From the NCBI GenBank assembly GCA_963822435.1, contig CAWGHN010000002.1, positions 248,001 to 312,000 on the forward strand: 64,000 bases of DNA, read 5' to 3'. Every line of letters starts with the position of its first letter. Positions within the stretch are counted from its first letter, which is position 1. The position numbers and the translations under genes were made by a program. The notes beneath the pieces are model-generated. The model did no database searches and was not told where the DNA came from. It saw nothing but the letters and a program-made list of their open reading frames with translations. Source of the DNA: JAUYQR01 sp963822435 (GTDB lineage Bacteria; Pseudomonadota; Alphaproteobacteria; Rhodobacterales; Rhodobacteraceae). Below, one piece after another: positions 45,953 through 55,200 of this stretch.

Positions 45953-46036
45953 TAGCCAAACTTAAGTGATCACAGGAAGATTAACTAGCCTGTTCTGTGC
46001 GGTGCGGGTAGGTCGGCCGGGAAGCGGGAGGATGCG
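45953..46036. promoter_or_regulatory. Divergent control region between argP and the ACT-argO pair
   Basis: 84 bases with an AT-rich core at about 45953-46000. CTTAAG (45961-45966) and TGATCA (45967-45972) are adjacent palindromes, suitable for LysR-type binding. A purine-rich Shine-Dalgarno precedes ATG 46037. Confidence 0.4.
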
Positions 46037-46420
46037 ATGGCAGAACGAGACCTGACGGTGCTGTTGCGGACGATGGAGCCGATGCTGCATGACGAGCCAT
46101 ATGGTTATGCGGTCTGGCCCGGCGAGGCGCCGGCGTTCGCGGTTTTTGCCACTGTGGCCGAAGCGGAGGGGATGACGGTGGTTGCCCCCTTGACGGTGCT
46201 GCACGCGGCGGGTCTTGCATCGGAGCCTTGGGCGCGGATCAGCCTGACGGTGCAGAGCGATCTGGCGGCGGTGGGGCTGACGGCAGCGTTTGCGACCGCG
46301 CTCGGGGCGGAGGGGATCAGTTGCAACGTGGTGGCGGGCGTTCACCACGACCACCTTTTCGTGCAGTGGGACCGGCGGGCGGATGCGGTGGCGGCGTTGC
46401 GGCGACTGTCTGATGCTTGA
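46037..46420 (+). CDS. ACT-domain protein next to ArgO
   Basis: 127 residues. The second half (ARISLTVQSDLAAVGLTAAFATALGAEGISCNVVAGVHHDHLFV, then RRADAVAALRRL) has an ACT-like beta-alpha-beta pattern; similar small proteins are annotated as ACT domain-containing. The first half (LTVLLRTMEPMLHDEPYGYAVWP) is a separate repeat-like subdomain. It overlaps the exporter start by 8 bases, so the two are translationally coupled. Confidence 0.75.
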   Translation: MAERDLTVLLRTMEPMLHDEPYGYAVWPGEAPAFAVFATVAEAEGMTVVAPLTVLHAAGLASEPWARISLTVQSDLAAVGLTAAFATALGAEGISCNVVAGVHHDHLFVQWDRRADAVAALRRLSDA

Positions 46421-47015
46421 GGCGGCGGTGCACGGCTATCTGGTGGCGCTGAGCCTGATCCTGGCGATCGGCGCGCAGAATGCGTTCGTGTTGCGCCAAG
46501 GCATCCGACGCGAGCATGTCGGCGCGGTGGTGGCGGTCTTTGCGATGTCGGACGCGATCCTGATTGGCGTCGGAGTGGCGGGGTTCGGCGCATTTTCGGC
46601 TGCGGTCCCGTGGATCGGCGAGGCGATGCGCTGGGCGGGGGCGGCGTTCTTGCTGGTTTACGGCGCGCTGCGCTTCAAGGCGGCGCTGGCGGGCGGCGAG
46701 GCGCTGGTTCCGGCTGCGGGATCGGGGGTATCCTTGAGCCGGGTGCTGTGGACCTGTGTGCTGCTGAGCTGGGCAAACCCGCATGTCTACCTGGATACGG
46801 TGGTGCTGATGGGGTCGATCTCGGCGCAGTATGCACCGTATGGCTGGGCGTTCGGCATTGCGGCGGCCTGCGGGTCGCTGACGTTCTTCGCGGCGCTCGG
46901 GTTCGGGGCGCGGCTGTTGGCGCCAATGTTTGCAAGGCCGCAGGCGTGGGTGGTGCTGGAGGTGGTGGTCGGGCTGACGATGTGGGCCATCGCGGCGGCC
47001 CTTGTCTTTGGCTGA
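46413..47015 (+). CDS. argO: ArgO/LysE-type basic amino acid exporter
   Basis: 200 residues from ATG 46413; open frame before it is ACT-gene shadow. Six-helix LysE topology: HGYLVALSLILAIGAQNAFVLRQGIRREHV, GVGVAGFGAF and WANPHVYLDTVVLMG. Substrate is probably Arg or Lys by homology and by divergent ArgP. Confidence 0.88.
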   Translation: MLEAAVHGYLVALSLILAIGAQNAFVLRQGIRREHVGAVVAVFAMSDAILIGVGVAGFGAFSAAVPWIGEAMRWAGAAFLLVYGALRFKAALAGGEALVPAAGSGVSLSRVLWTCVLLSWANPHVYLDTVVLMGSISAQYAPYGWAFGIAAACGSLTFFAALGFGARLLAPMFARPQAWVVLEVVVGLTMWAIAAALVFG

Positions 47016-47037
47016 ACCTTCGGGTTCTGTCCGCCCC

Positions 47038-47931
47038 ATGCAGAAGATGACCGACCTTGGACGCCCGGTGGAGGGCGTGATGTGGATGCTGATTACCGGG
47101 ATTGCCTTTGTCGGCGTGAACGGCGCGGTGCGGCATCTGGGGACCGACCTGCCTGCGGCGCAATCGGCGTTCATCCGCTTCGCGATTGGCCTGGTGTTTC
47201 TTGCGCCCGCAATCTGGGCCGCGCGGGCGACGCGGTTTCCGCCTTCGGTGCTGAAATTGTTCGGGTGGCGTGGAGTGTTGCATGTCGCCGCCGTGATCTT
47301 TTGGTTCTACGCGATGGCGCGGGTGCCGGTGGCCGAGATGGCGGCGATCGGGTTTCTGAACCCGGTGGTGGTGTTGGTGATCGCCGGGCTTTTGCTCGGC
47401 GAGGGGCTGGGGCGGGGGCGGGTGATCTCGATCGTCGTGGCGCTGCTGGGCGCGCTGGTGGTGCTGCGGCCGGGGTTGCGAGAGGTGTCGGTCGGGCATC
47501 TGGCGCAGTTGGCCGCGACCTTGTGCTTTGCGGTGAGCTATATCTTTGCCAAGCGGCTGAGTTCGATGGCCCCGGCGTCGGTGGTGGTGGCGGTGCTGTC
47601 GGTGACGGTGGCGGTGGGGTTGTTGCCGTTCGCCCTGTGGGTGTGGGAGCCGGTGCGCTGGGACCAGTGGGCGTGGCTGGCGGTGGTGGCGGGGCTGGCG
47701 ACGTTTGGGCATTACACCATGACGCGGGCCTTTGCGGCGGCACCCCTGGCGGTGACGCAGCCGGTGACGTTTTTGCAGATCGTCTGGGCGGCGATATTGG
47801 GGGCGGTGGTTTTTGGCGAGGCGGTGGATGCGTTTGTGCTGTTGGGCGGGGCGATGATCGTTGGCGCGGTCAGCCTGAACACATGGGCCGAGGCGCGGCG
47901 CGGGCGGATCCCGCCGCAGCCGGATTTGTGA
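47038..47931 (+). CDS. EamA/DMT-family permease
   Basis: 297 residues from ATG 47038; the in-frame TTG at 47002 lies inside argO. Ten predicted helices, two EamA repeats: MWMLITGIAFVGVNGAVRHLGTDLPAAQSAFIRF and FKLFGWRGVLHVAAVIFWFYAMARVPVAEMAAIGFLNPVVV-like, then SMAPASVVVAVLSVTVAVGLLPF. A small intracellular Arg/Pro tail ends it. Substrate unknown; may be cotranscribed with argO (22-base gap). Confidence 0.8.
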   Translation: MQKMTDLGRPVEGVMWMLITGIAFVGVNGAVRHLGTDLPAAQSAFIRFAIGLVFLAPAIWAARATRFPPSVLKLFGWRGVLHVAAVIFWFYAMARVPVAEMAAIGFLNPVVVLVIAGLLLGEGLGRGRVISIVVALLGALVVLRPGLREVSVGHLAQLAATLCFAVSYIFAKRLSSMAPASVVVAVLSVTVAVGLLPFALWVWEPVRWDQWAWLAVVAGLATFGHYTMTRAFAAAPLAVTQPVTFLQIVWAAILGAVVFGEAVDAFVLLGGAMIVGAVSLNTWAEARRGRIPPQPDL

Positions 47932-48030
47932 GGCGTTGCGCGCGGGGCCTTGGGGCCGCGCGGTCGGGTTACCGGGCATGAAGGGCTGATCCCTAGGGTC
48001 GCGCGTCAAGGCGATCCTGCGGAGGTATTC

Positions 48031-50700
48031 ATGCCCGACGAAACCACGATCCTGTCGCTGCCCCTGATCCTTCCGGCGCAGGCGCAGAAACATGTGACCC
48101 ATAACGAGGCGCTGGCGGTGCTGGACCTGATTGTCCAGTTGTCGGTGATCAACCGGACGCTGACCAACGCGCCCGCGCTGCCGGCGGTGGGGGATCGCCA
48201 CATCGTGGCGGCAGGGGCGACCGGGCCCTGGGCCGGGCAATCGGGCAAGATCGCGCTTTTTGCCGAGACGGGATGGCAATTCACCGCGCCGCTGCTGGGC
48301 TGGCAGGCGCATGTGCTGGCCGAAGGTCAGACGGCGGTGTTCGACGGGGCCGCGTGGAAGGTGCCGTCGGAGGCGCCGTTCGTGGCGTCGCGTGTGGGCG
48401 TGTCGGCCACCCCGGATGCGACAAACCGGCTGGCGGTGTCATCGCCCGCAACGCTGCTGAACCACGCGGGCGCGGGGCATCAGCTGAAGCTGAACAAGGC
48501 CACGGCGGGGGATACGGCGAGCCTGCTGTTCCAGACCGGGTTTTCGGGCCGCGCCGAGATGGGCACGGCGGGAACGGATGACTTCTCGGTCAAGGTCAGC
48601 GCGGACGGGTCGGCGTTCAACACCGCACTGGTGGCCGACGCGGCGACAGGGCGCGTGACGCTGCCGCAGCCTGTGCAACTGGGCGGGCAGGCCGCAGATC
48701 CGGCTGCGCCGGGGGATGGGACGCTGTGGCTGAACACCACGACCGGGGAGGTGAAGGTGCGCAGCGCCGGGGGCACGGTCGTGCTGGGTGGTGGCGGCGT
48801 GGCCGACGGTGACAAGGGGGATGTCACCGTTTCAGGCAGTGGGGCGGTGTGGACGATCGACGCCGGCGCGGTCAGCCTTGGCAAGCTGGCCGATGTGCCG
48901 ACGGACGTGTTTTTGGGCCGTGACACGGCGGGAAGCGGCGCGCCCGAGGTGCTGACCCCGGCTGCGGCGCGCACCATCCTGAATGTGGCGGATGGCGCCA
49001 CGGCCAACGCGACGGACGCAAGTTTGCGCGACCGCACCACCCATACCGGCACGCAACTGGCCGCGACGATCAGCGACTTTGCCGCCGCGGTGGCGGCCAC
49101 GGCAGCGGTCACGGCGAACACCGCGAAGGTGACGAATGCGACGCATACCGGTGATGTGACGGGGGCAACGGCGCTGACCATCGCCAACGACGCGGTGACA
49201 AACGCGAAACTGGCCAACATGGCGACCGCCAGCTTCAAGGGGCGCGTCACAGCGGGAACCGGCGACCCGGAAGATCTGACCGTGGCGCAGGTGAAGGCCG
49301 CGCTGGGCTATACCGCCGCCGACGTGGGCGCGGCGGCGACGGTGCACAGCCATACGGCCGCGCAGGTGACGGATTTCGCGGCGGCGGCGGATGCGCGGAT
49401 CGGGGCGGCGTCGATCAACGCGCTGGCGGATGTGACGATCACCGCGCCCGTGACCGGGCAGGTGTTGAAGTGGAACGGCACGGCCTGGATCAATGACACC
49501 GATGCCACCGGGGGTGGTGGGGTCATGGACGGCGACAAGGGAGACATCACGGTATCGGGCACCGGCGCGGTCTGGACCATCGACGCGGACGCGGTGAGCT
49601 ATGCCAAGTTGCAGAACGTATCGGCAGCATCGCGGCTGTTGGGCCGGGGTGATGGCGGGGCGGGCGATGTGCAGGAAATCACGCTGGGGTCGGGCCTGAC
49701 GATGACCGGCACCACGCTGTCGGCGGCGGCGGGCGGCGGGACGGGCGATGTGGTTGGCCCGGCGGCGGCCACCAACCTTGCGCTGGCGCGGTTTGACGGG
49801 GTGACCGGAAAGCTGATCCGCAACAGCGTGAACCTGGTCAGCGATGCGGGCGAGGTGACCTTTCCGGCCGTGGCCAGCCCCGCCACCCCGGCTGCGGGCA
49901 GCGCCAACCTGTTTGCCCGCAACGTGGGCGGGCGGATCATGCCGGCCTTCATCGGGCCAAGCGGCCTGGACAGCTCGCTTCAACCCCATATCGGGCGCAA
50001 CAAGGTGGGGCGCTGGAATTCGCCCGGCACCAGCGCGGCGGCTGTCGCAGGCGACGGGCTGATCATGTCGACCTCTGGCACGCTTACGGCGTCGAACTGG
50101 GCGGGCGGCACGTTCTGGGGGCAGGTGCGCAAGTCGGAGTTTTTGGTCACCACCGCGTCGGCCACTGCCGTCGCCGGGATGCGCAGCCAGGCCAACCAGT
50201 TTACCGTGGGCGGGACTGCGGCCAACCGGGGCGGGTTTCATCTGGTGGCCGTCTGGGGGCCGGCGACCGGCGTTGCCAACGCCACGCACCGTGCCTTTGT
50301 GGGCATGCGGCCGACCGGCGTGCCGACCGACGTGGAAGCCTCGGTGTTGACCGACATGGTCGGGATGGGCTGGGATGCCGCAGATGCAAACGTGCAGTTC
50401 CTGCACAACGACAGTGCGGGCGTGGCGACCAAAATAGATTTGGGCGCCGCGTTCCCGGTGCCAGCCGTGGACCGCACGACGATCTACCGGATCACGATGT
50501 TCTCGCCGCCCGGAACCACCCAATCGGTGAGCTATCAGATCGAGAACCTGGACACCGCCGCCTCGGCAACCGGAACCGTCACGACAAACCTGCCCGGCAC
50601 CGCGGCACCGATTGCGCCGACCGTGCAGATGAGCGTGGGTGGCACGTCGACGGTGGTGGGGGTGGCGGTTTCGCAGATCTACATCGAGACCGATAACTGA
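48031..50700 (+). CDS. DUF2793-domain tail-fibre/spike-like protein
   Basis: 889 residues from ATG 48031, with GGAGG (48021-48025) 5 bases upstream. Residues 1-110 are DUF2793 (LILPAQAQKHVTHNEALAVLDLIV, WAGQSGKIALFAETGWQFT), followed by fibre-like repeats: GDKGDVTVSGSGAVWTIDA and GDKGDITVSGTGAVWTIDA, the latter preceded by VKAALGYTAADVGAA-type segments. The last about 250 residues (from LQPHIGRNKVGRWNSPGTSA) are a predicted beta-rich receptor-binding-like end. DUF2793 proteins are linked from memory to Rhodobacterales gene-transfer-agent spikes or fibres; no other phage gene lies nearby. Confidence 0.75.
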   Translation: MPDETTILSLPLILPAQAQKHVTHNEALAVLDLIVQLSVINRTLTNAPALPAVGDRHIVAAGATGPWAGQSGKIALFAETGWQFTAPLLGWQAHVLAEGQTAVFDGAAWKVPSEAPFVASRVGVSATPDATNRLAVSSPATLLNHAGAGHQLKLNKATAGDTASLLFQTGFSGRAEMGTAGTDDFSVKVSADGSAFNTALVADAATGRVTLPQPVQLGGQAADPAAPGDGTLWLNTTTGEVKVRSAGGTVVLGGGGVADGDKGDVTVSGSGAVWTIDAGAVSLGKLADVPTDVFLGRDTAGSGAPEVLTPAAARTILNVADGATANATDASLRDRTTHTGTQLAATISDFAAAVAATAAVTANTAKVTNATHTGDVTGATALTIANDAVTNAKLANMATASFKGRVTAGTGDPEDLTVAQVKAALGYTAADVGAAATVHSHTAAQVTDFAAAADARIGAASINALADVTITAPVTGQVLKWNGTAWINDTDATGGGGVMDGDKGDITVSGTGAVWTIDADAVSYAKLQNVSAASRLLGRGDGGAGDVQEITLGSGLTMTGTTLSAAAGGGTGDVVGPAAATNLALARFDGVTGKLIRNSVNLVSDAGEVTFPAVASPATPAAGSANLFARNVGGRIMPAFIGPSGLDSSLQPHIGRNKVGRWNSPGTSAAAVAGDGLIMSTSGTLTASNWAGGTFWGQVRKSEFLVTTASATAVAGMRSQANQFTVGGTAANRGGFHLVAVWGPATGVANATHRAFVGMRPTGVPTDVEASVLTDMVGMGWDAADANVQFLHNDSAGVATKIDLGAAFPVPAVDRTTIYRITMFSPPGTTQSVSYQIENLDTAASATGTVTTNLPGTAAPIAPTVQMSVGGTSTVVGVAVSQIYIETDN

Positions 50701-50713
50701 GACAAAGGGCGCT

Positions 50714-50739
50714 GGCGGGCGGGGTAATTCCCGCCCGCC
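50714..50739 (+). terminator. Terminator after the DUF2793 gene
   Basis: GGCGGGCGGG (50714-50723) pairs perfectly with 50730-50739 around GTAATT. Only short T-runs follow. Confidence 0.7.
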
Positions 50740-50803
50740 TGGCTGTTTGACAGCCCGGCTCCTTCGTGCCTAGTGATAGTCAACGAGCTGGAGTTTTTCA
50801 AAA

Positions 50804-52108
50804 ATGCGCATTGCGATGATCGGAACCGGGTATGTTGGCCTTGTCTCGGGGGTTTGTTTTTCGGATTTCGGACATGACGTGGTGTGCGTCGACAAGGACC
50901 CCGAAAAGATCGCGCGGCTGCGCAACGGCGAGGTGCCGATCTACGAGCCGGGGCTGGACGCGCTGTTGGCCAAGAACACGGCCGCCGGGCGTTTGACCTT
51001 TACCACCGACCTTGCCGAGGCGGTGGCCGAGGCCGAAGCGGTGTTCATTGCGGTCGGCACCCCCACGCGGCGCGGCGATGGCCATGCCGACCTGACCTAC
51101 GTGATGGCCGCCGCCGCCGAGATCGGCCGCAGCCTGACCGGCTATGCCGTGGTCGTCACCAAATCGACCGTCCCGGTCGGCACCAACCGCAAGGTGGCCG
51201 AGGCCATTGCCGCAGCCAACCCGCAGGCGAAGTTCGATGTCGCCTCGAACCCCGAATTCCTGCGCGAGGGTGCCGCGATCGACGATTTCATGCGCCCGGA
51301 CCGGGTTGTGGTCGGCGTCGAATCGGATCGGGCCAGAAAGGTGATGGCCGAGCTGTACCGCCCGTTGTCGTTGCGCGATTTTCCGGTGGTCTACACCGGG
51401 CTCGAAAGCGCGGAGATGATCAAATACGCGGCGAATGCCTTTCTTGCCACCAAGATCACCTTCATCAACGAGATTGCCGCGCTGTGCGAACGGGTTGGTG
51501 CCGATGTGAAGGCGGTCTCGAGGGGTATCGGCATGGACGGAAGGATCGGAGCCAAGTTCCTGCACGCCGGGCCGGGCTATGGGGGAAGCTGTTTTCCCAA
51601 GGACACCCGGGCGCTGGCCCGCATCGGGCAGGACCACGCGGTGCCGATGCAGATCGTCGAGACCGTGATCAAGGTGAACGACGAAATCAAGCGGCGGATG
51701 ATCGACAAGATCACCGACCTTTGCGACGGCGCGGTGCGCGACAAGACCATCGCGGTGCTGGGCGTGACCTTCAAGCCGAACACCGATGACATGCGCGATG
51801 CGCCCTCGCTGACCATCGTGCCGGCGCTGGTTGGAGCCGGTGCGCGGGTGCGGGTCAGTGATCCGCAGGGCCGCCGCGAGGGCGAGGCGCTGCTGCCCGG
51901 CGTGAAGTGGATGGATGACCCCTATCAGGCGGCGACCGGGGCGGACCTGCTGGTGATGCTGACCGAATGGAACGAGTTTCGCGCGCTGGATCTGGCCAAG
52001 CTGGCCCGCAAGATGACCCAGCCCCGTCTGGCCGACCTGCGCAATGTCTATGACCGTGCCGAGGTGACGGCGGCAGGTTTCACCCATTACGACGGCGTCG
52101 GACGCTGA
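50804..52108 (+). CDS. ugd: UDP-glucose 6-dehydrogenase
   Basis: 434 residues. NAD site MRIAMIGTGYVGLVSGVCFSDFGHDVVCVDKD, catalytic Cys in GPGYGGSCFPKDTRAL, and C-terminal UDP-binding domain VLGVTFKPNTDDMRDAPS. It makes UDP-glucuronate for surface polysaccharides. Own terminator-like hairpin at 52154-52176. Together with galE and RTX genes it marks a surface-carbohydrate neighbourhood. Confidence 0.95.
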   Translation: MRIAMIGTGYVGLVSGVCFSDFGHDVVCVDKDPEKIARLRNGEVPIYEPGLDALLAKNTAAGRLTFTTDLAEAVAEAEAVFIAVGTPTRRGDGHADLTYVMAAAAEIGRSLTGYAVVVTKSTVPVGTNRKVAEAIAAANPQAKFDVASNPEFLREGAAIDDFMRPDRVVVGVESDRARKVMAELYRPLSLRDFPVVYTGLESAEMIKYAANAFLATKITFINEIAALCERVGADVKAVSRGIGMDGRIGAKFLHAGPGYGGSCFPKDTRALARIGQDHAVPMQIVETVIKVNDEIKRRMIDKITDLCDGAVRDKTIAVLGVTFKPNTDDMRDAPSLTIVPALVGAGARVRVSDPQGRREGEALLPGVKWMDDPYQAATGADLLVMLTEWNEFRALDLAKLARKMTQPRLADLRNVYDRAEVTAAGFTHYDGVGR

Positions 52109-52153
52109 GCAGGCGGTTAAAGTTTTCCGCAAAATCCGTCTGACAGGTGCGCG

Positions 52154-52176
52154 AATCCGGTGCCGAGGCACGGATT
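52154..52176 (+). terminator. Terminator-like hairpin after ugd
   Basis: AATCC-(g)-GTGC-cgag-GCAC-GGATT, one bulged G, followed by TTG. Weak T-run. Confidence 0.45.
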
Positions 52177-52230
52177 TGTAACCCCCTTCACGGCACTCTG
52201 GCAGGGTGCTGACGTGGCGGGGGCTGGGAC

Positions 52231-55200
52231 GTGTATTCCTTTCAAGTGGTCGAGACCTTTGCCAATGCCCCGCTGAACCTGCTGTCGGGCATCGGCGACA
52301 TGGATCTGGCGGTGCAGGGCGGTAACGCGATGCTTTATACCGCCACGCGGGCGGGCGGCGGCGTGCTGGCGATTGACGTCGATGCCGGGATGGCGCTGGT
52401 TGACCAACGCCAACTGGCACCCGGCCTGACGCTGCCGGCCGAGGCGACGCTGGATCTGGTCACCCTATCGGGCGTGCAGCATCTGATCGTGTCGGGGGCC
52501 AATCAGGGCTCGGTTTCGGCCTATGCGCTGGCGGCGGCGGGCGGCTTTGGCGCGGCGGTGCAACTGCCGGGCGGCCCGGCCGGGGTGATCGCCGCGCAGA
52601 CACTGGTGCAGGCCGGTGGCGCCAGTTTTGTCTACACCGCCCGCGCAGGCGAAAGCACGATCAGCGGATTTGCCCTAGCGGCTGACGGGCGGCTGACCCC
52701 GGCGGGGCAGATCACGCTGGATGGTGCGCTGAGCGGGGTCGACATTTCGGCACTGACATCGGTGGTGGTGGAAGGGCAGGCCTATCTGGTGTCGCTGTCG
52801 CTGGAGGCTGATTCGCTGCGGGCCTTTCGCATCGGTCCCACCGGTGGGCTGAGCCAGGTTGCGATGCTGGGCGGGCCGCAGGGGCTGCCAATCAGCGATC
52901 CTTCGGATGTGAAGGTCGTGACGATGGCGGGCACCAGCTATCTGGTGGTGGCCTCGGCGGGATCGTCGTCGGTCAGCGTCGTTGCGGTCGATCCCGGCGG
53001 GCAGTTGCGGCCGGTGGATCAGGTGAACGATACGCTCGACACGCGGTTTCAGGGCACCCAAGCGCTGGCCACGGTCAGCATCGGCGACCGGGTGTTCATC
53101 GTGGCGGGCGGCGGCGATGACGGGCTGAACCTGATGACGCTGACGCCGGAAGGGCGGCTGGTGGTGCTGGCGACCGCGCTTCAGGTGCCGGGGCTGGCGC
53201 TGGACAACATCACCGCGATGACCGCGCGCGAGGTTGGCGGTGTGATCGACCTTTTCGTGGCAGGAGAGGGCAGCGGGATCACCCGGCTGCGGCTGGACCC
53301 CGGCCCGCTGGCCCCGGTGCAGTCGGGCGGCGAGGGCGGCGACACGCTGACCGGCGGCAGTGCCGGCGACATGCTGTCGGGCGGGGGTGGCAACGATCTG
53401 CTTCAGGGCGGCGCGGGCGAAGACATCCTCATCGACGGCGCGGGCAGCGATACGCTGATGGGCGGCGCGGGCAGCGACCTCTTTGTGCTGGACGGCGATG
53501 GCGAGGCCGATGTGGTCGGCGAGTTTCAGATCGGCATCGACCGGATCGACCTGTCCGGGTGGGGCCGCGTCTATGACCTCAGCGCGATCAGCATCACCGC
53601 CACGGCAACCGGCGCGCTGATCACCTATCAGGGCGAAACCCTGCAAATCCTGTCGGCCAACGGGCTGGCGATCCAGCCGGGGGCGTTTCGGCTGCAAGAC
53701 CTGTTCCAGTTGTGGCATGTGGCCTTGGAACCGCCCGCCTCGGATGCACCGATCACCGGCAGCAGCCAGACCGACTTGCTGGTCGGCACCAATGGCAGCG
53801 ACGAGTTTCTGGCCACGGCAGGGGCCGACACCCTGCAGGGCGCGGACGGGTTCGACTGGGTGACCTATCGCGATGCACCCTCGGCGGTGCGCGTCGATCT
53901 TGTCACGCCGGGGGAAAATACCGGGTTGGCGGCGGGGCAGGTGCTGGTGTCGATCGAGGCGCTGACCGGGTCGGGGTTCAACGACCTGCTTTCGGGCAGC
54001 GAGGTTGACAACATCCTGAACGGGGCCGACGGCAATGACCGGCTGATCGGGGGGGGCGGTGCGGATACCCTGATTGGCGGCAACGGCAACGACAACCTGA
54101 ACGGCGGCCTTGGCGCGGACCGGCTGGAAGGCGGAGCGGGGCGGGACCGCGCCTCGTACCGCGATGCGGTGGCCGGGGTGGCGGTCGATCTGGTCACAGC
54201 GGCCCTGAACACCGGCGAGGCGGCGGGCGACGTGCTGGTGGGGATCGAGGAGGTCGAGGGGTCGCAACTGGCCGACACCCTGCGTGGCGACAGCCTTGCC
54301 AACGTGCTGTTCGGGCTGGCCGGGGATGACGTGCTGGCCGGGCAGGCCGGCAACGACACGCTGTGGGGCGGCGACGGTGACGACACGCTGTGGGGTGGCG
54401 CGGGCGCAGACCGGATGGATGGTGGCGTGGGGTTTGACACGGCCAGCTACGCCGACAGCACGGCAGGCATCCGGCTGGATCTGGTGACCGCCACGGTCGG
54501 CGGCGGCGATGCCGCGGGTGATGTCAGCATCGGGATCGAGGCGCATGTCCTGACCGGGTTCGACGATGGCTTCTGGGGTACAGCCGAGGCGAACCAGACC
54601 TTCGGCGGCGCGGGCAACGACACGCTGGACGGGCGCGGTGGCGACGACCTTCTGGCGGGGGGCGCCGGGGCGGACAGCCTGATCGGCGGCGATGGCAACG
54701 ACACGCTGTCGGGCGGGGCCGGGGCCGACCGGCTGGAGGGCGGGGCGGGGCGCGATCTTGCCAGCTTCGCCGACGCGGCGTCGGCGGTGCGGGTTGATCT
54801 TGCGCAGGCGTCCCTGAACGTTGGCGAGGCAGCGGGCGACGTGCTGCTGGGGATCGAGGATCTGGCCGGATCCGCCTTTGGCGACACGCTGGCAGGCGAC
54901 AGCGGGGCGAACCTTCTGCTGGGCGATGCGGGGGCTGACAACCTGTCTGGTCGTGCGGGTGCCGATACGCTGGTCGGGGGAACCGGCGACGACAGGCTGG
55001 CGGGCGGCAGCGGGGCTGACCTGATTGACGGCGGTGCGGGGTTTGACATTGCCGGGTATGGCGATGCGGCGGGCCCGATCCGCGCCGATCTGGCCGATCC
55101 GGCGCAATCGCTTGGCGATGCGGCGGGGGATGTCTGGACCTCGATCGAGGGCCTTGCCGGATCAGCCTTTGCCGACACTTTGGCCGGGGATGCGGCGGGC

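Noticed and set aside
48832..50523. 563-residue antisense frame within the DUF2793 gene
   Set aside because: Low-complexity Arg/His/Pro composition, no motifs; the sense frame has a good ribosome site and DUF2793.
48031..50700. Prophage remnant
   Set aside because: A single fibre-like gene without capsid, terminase, integrase or att-like repeats.
52675..55107. 810-residue antisense frame across the RTX gene
   Set aside because: Mirror of the repeated RTX codons; no domains.
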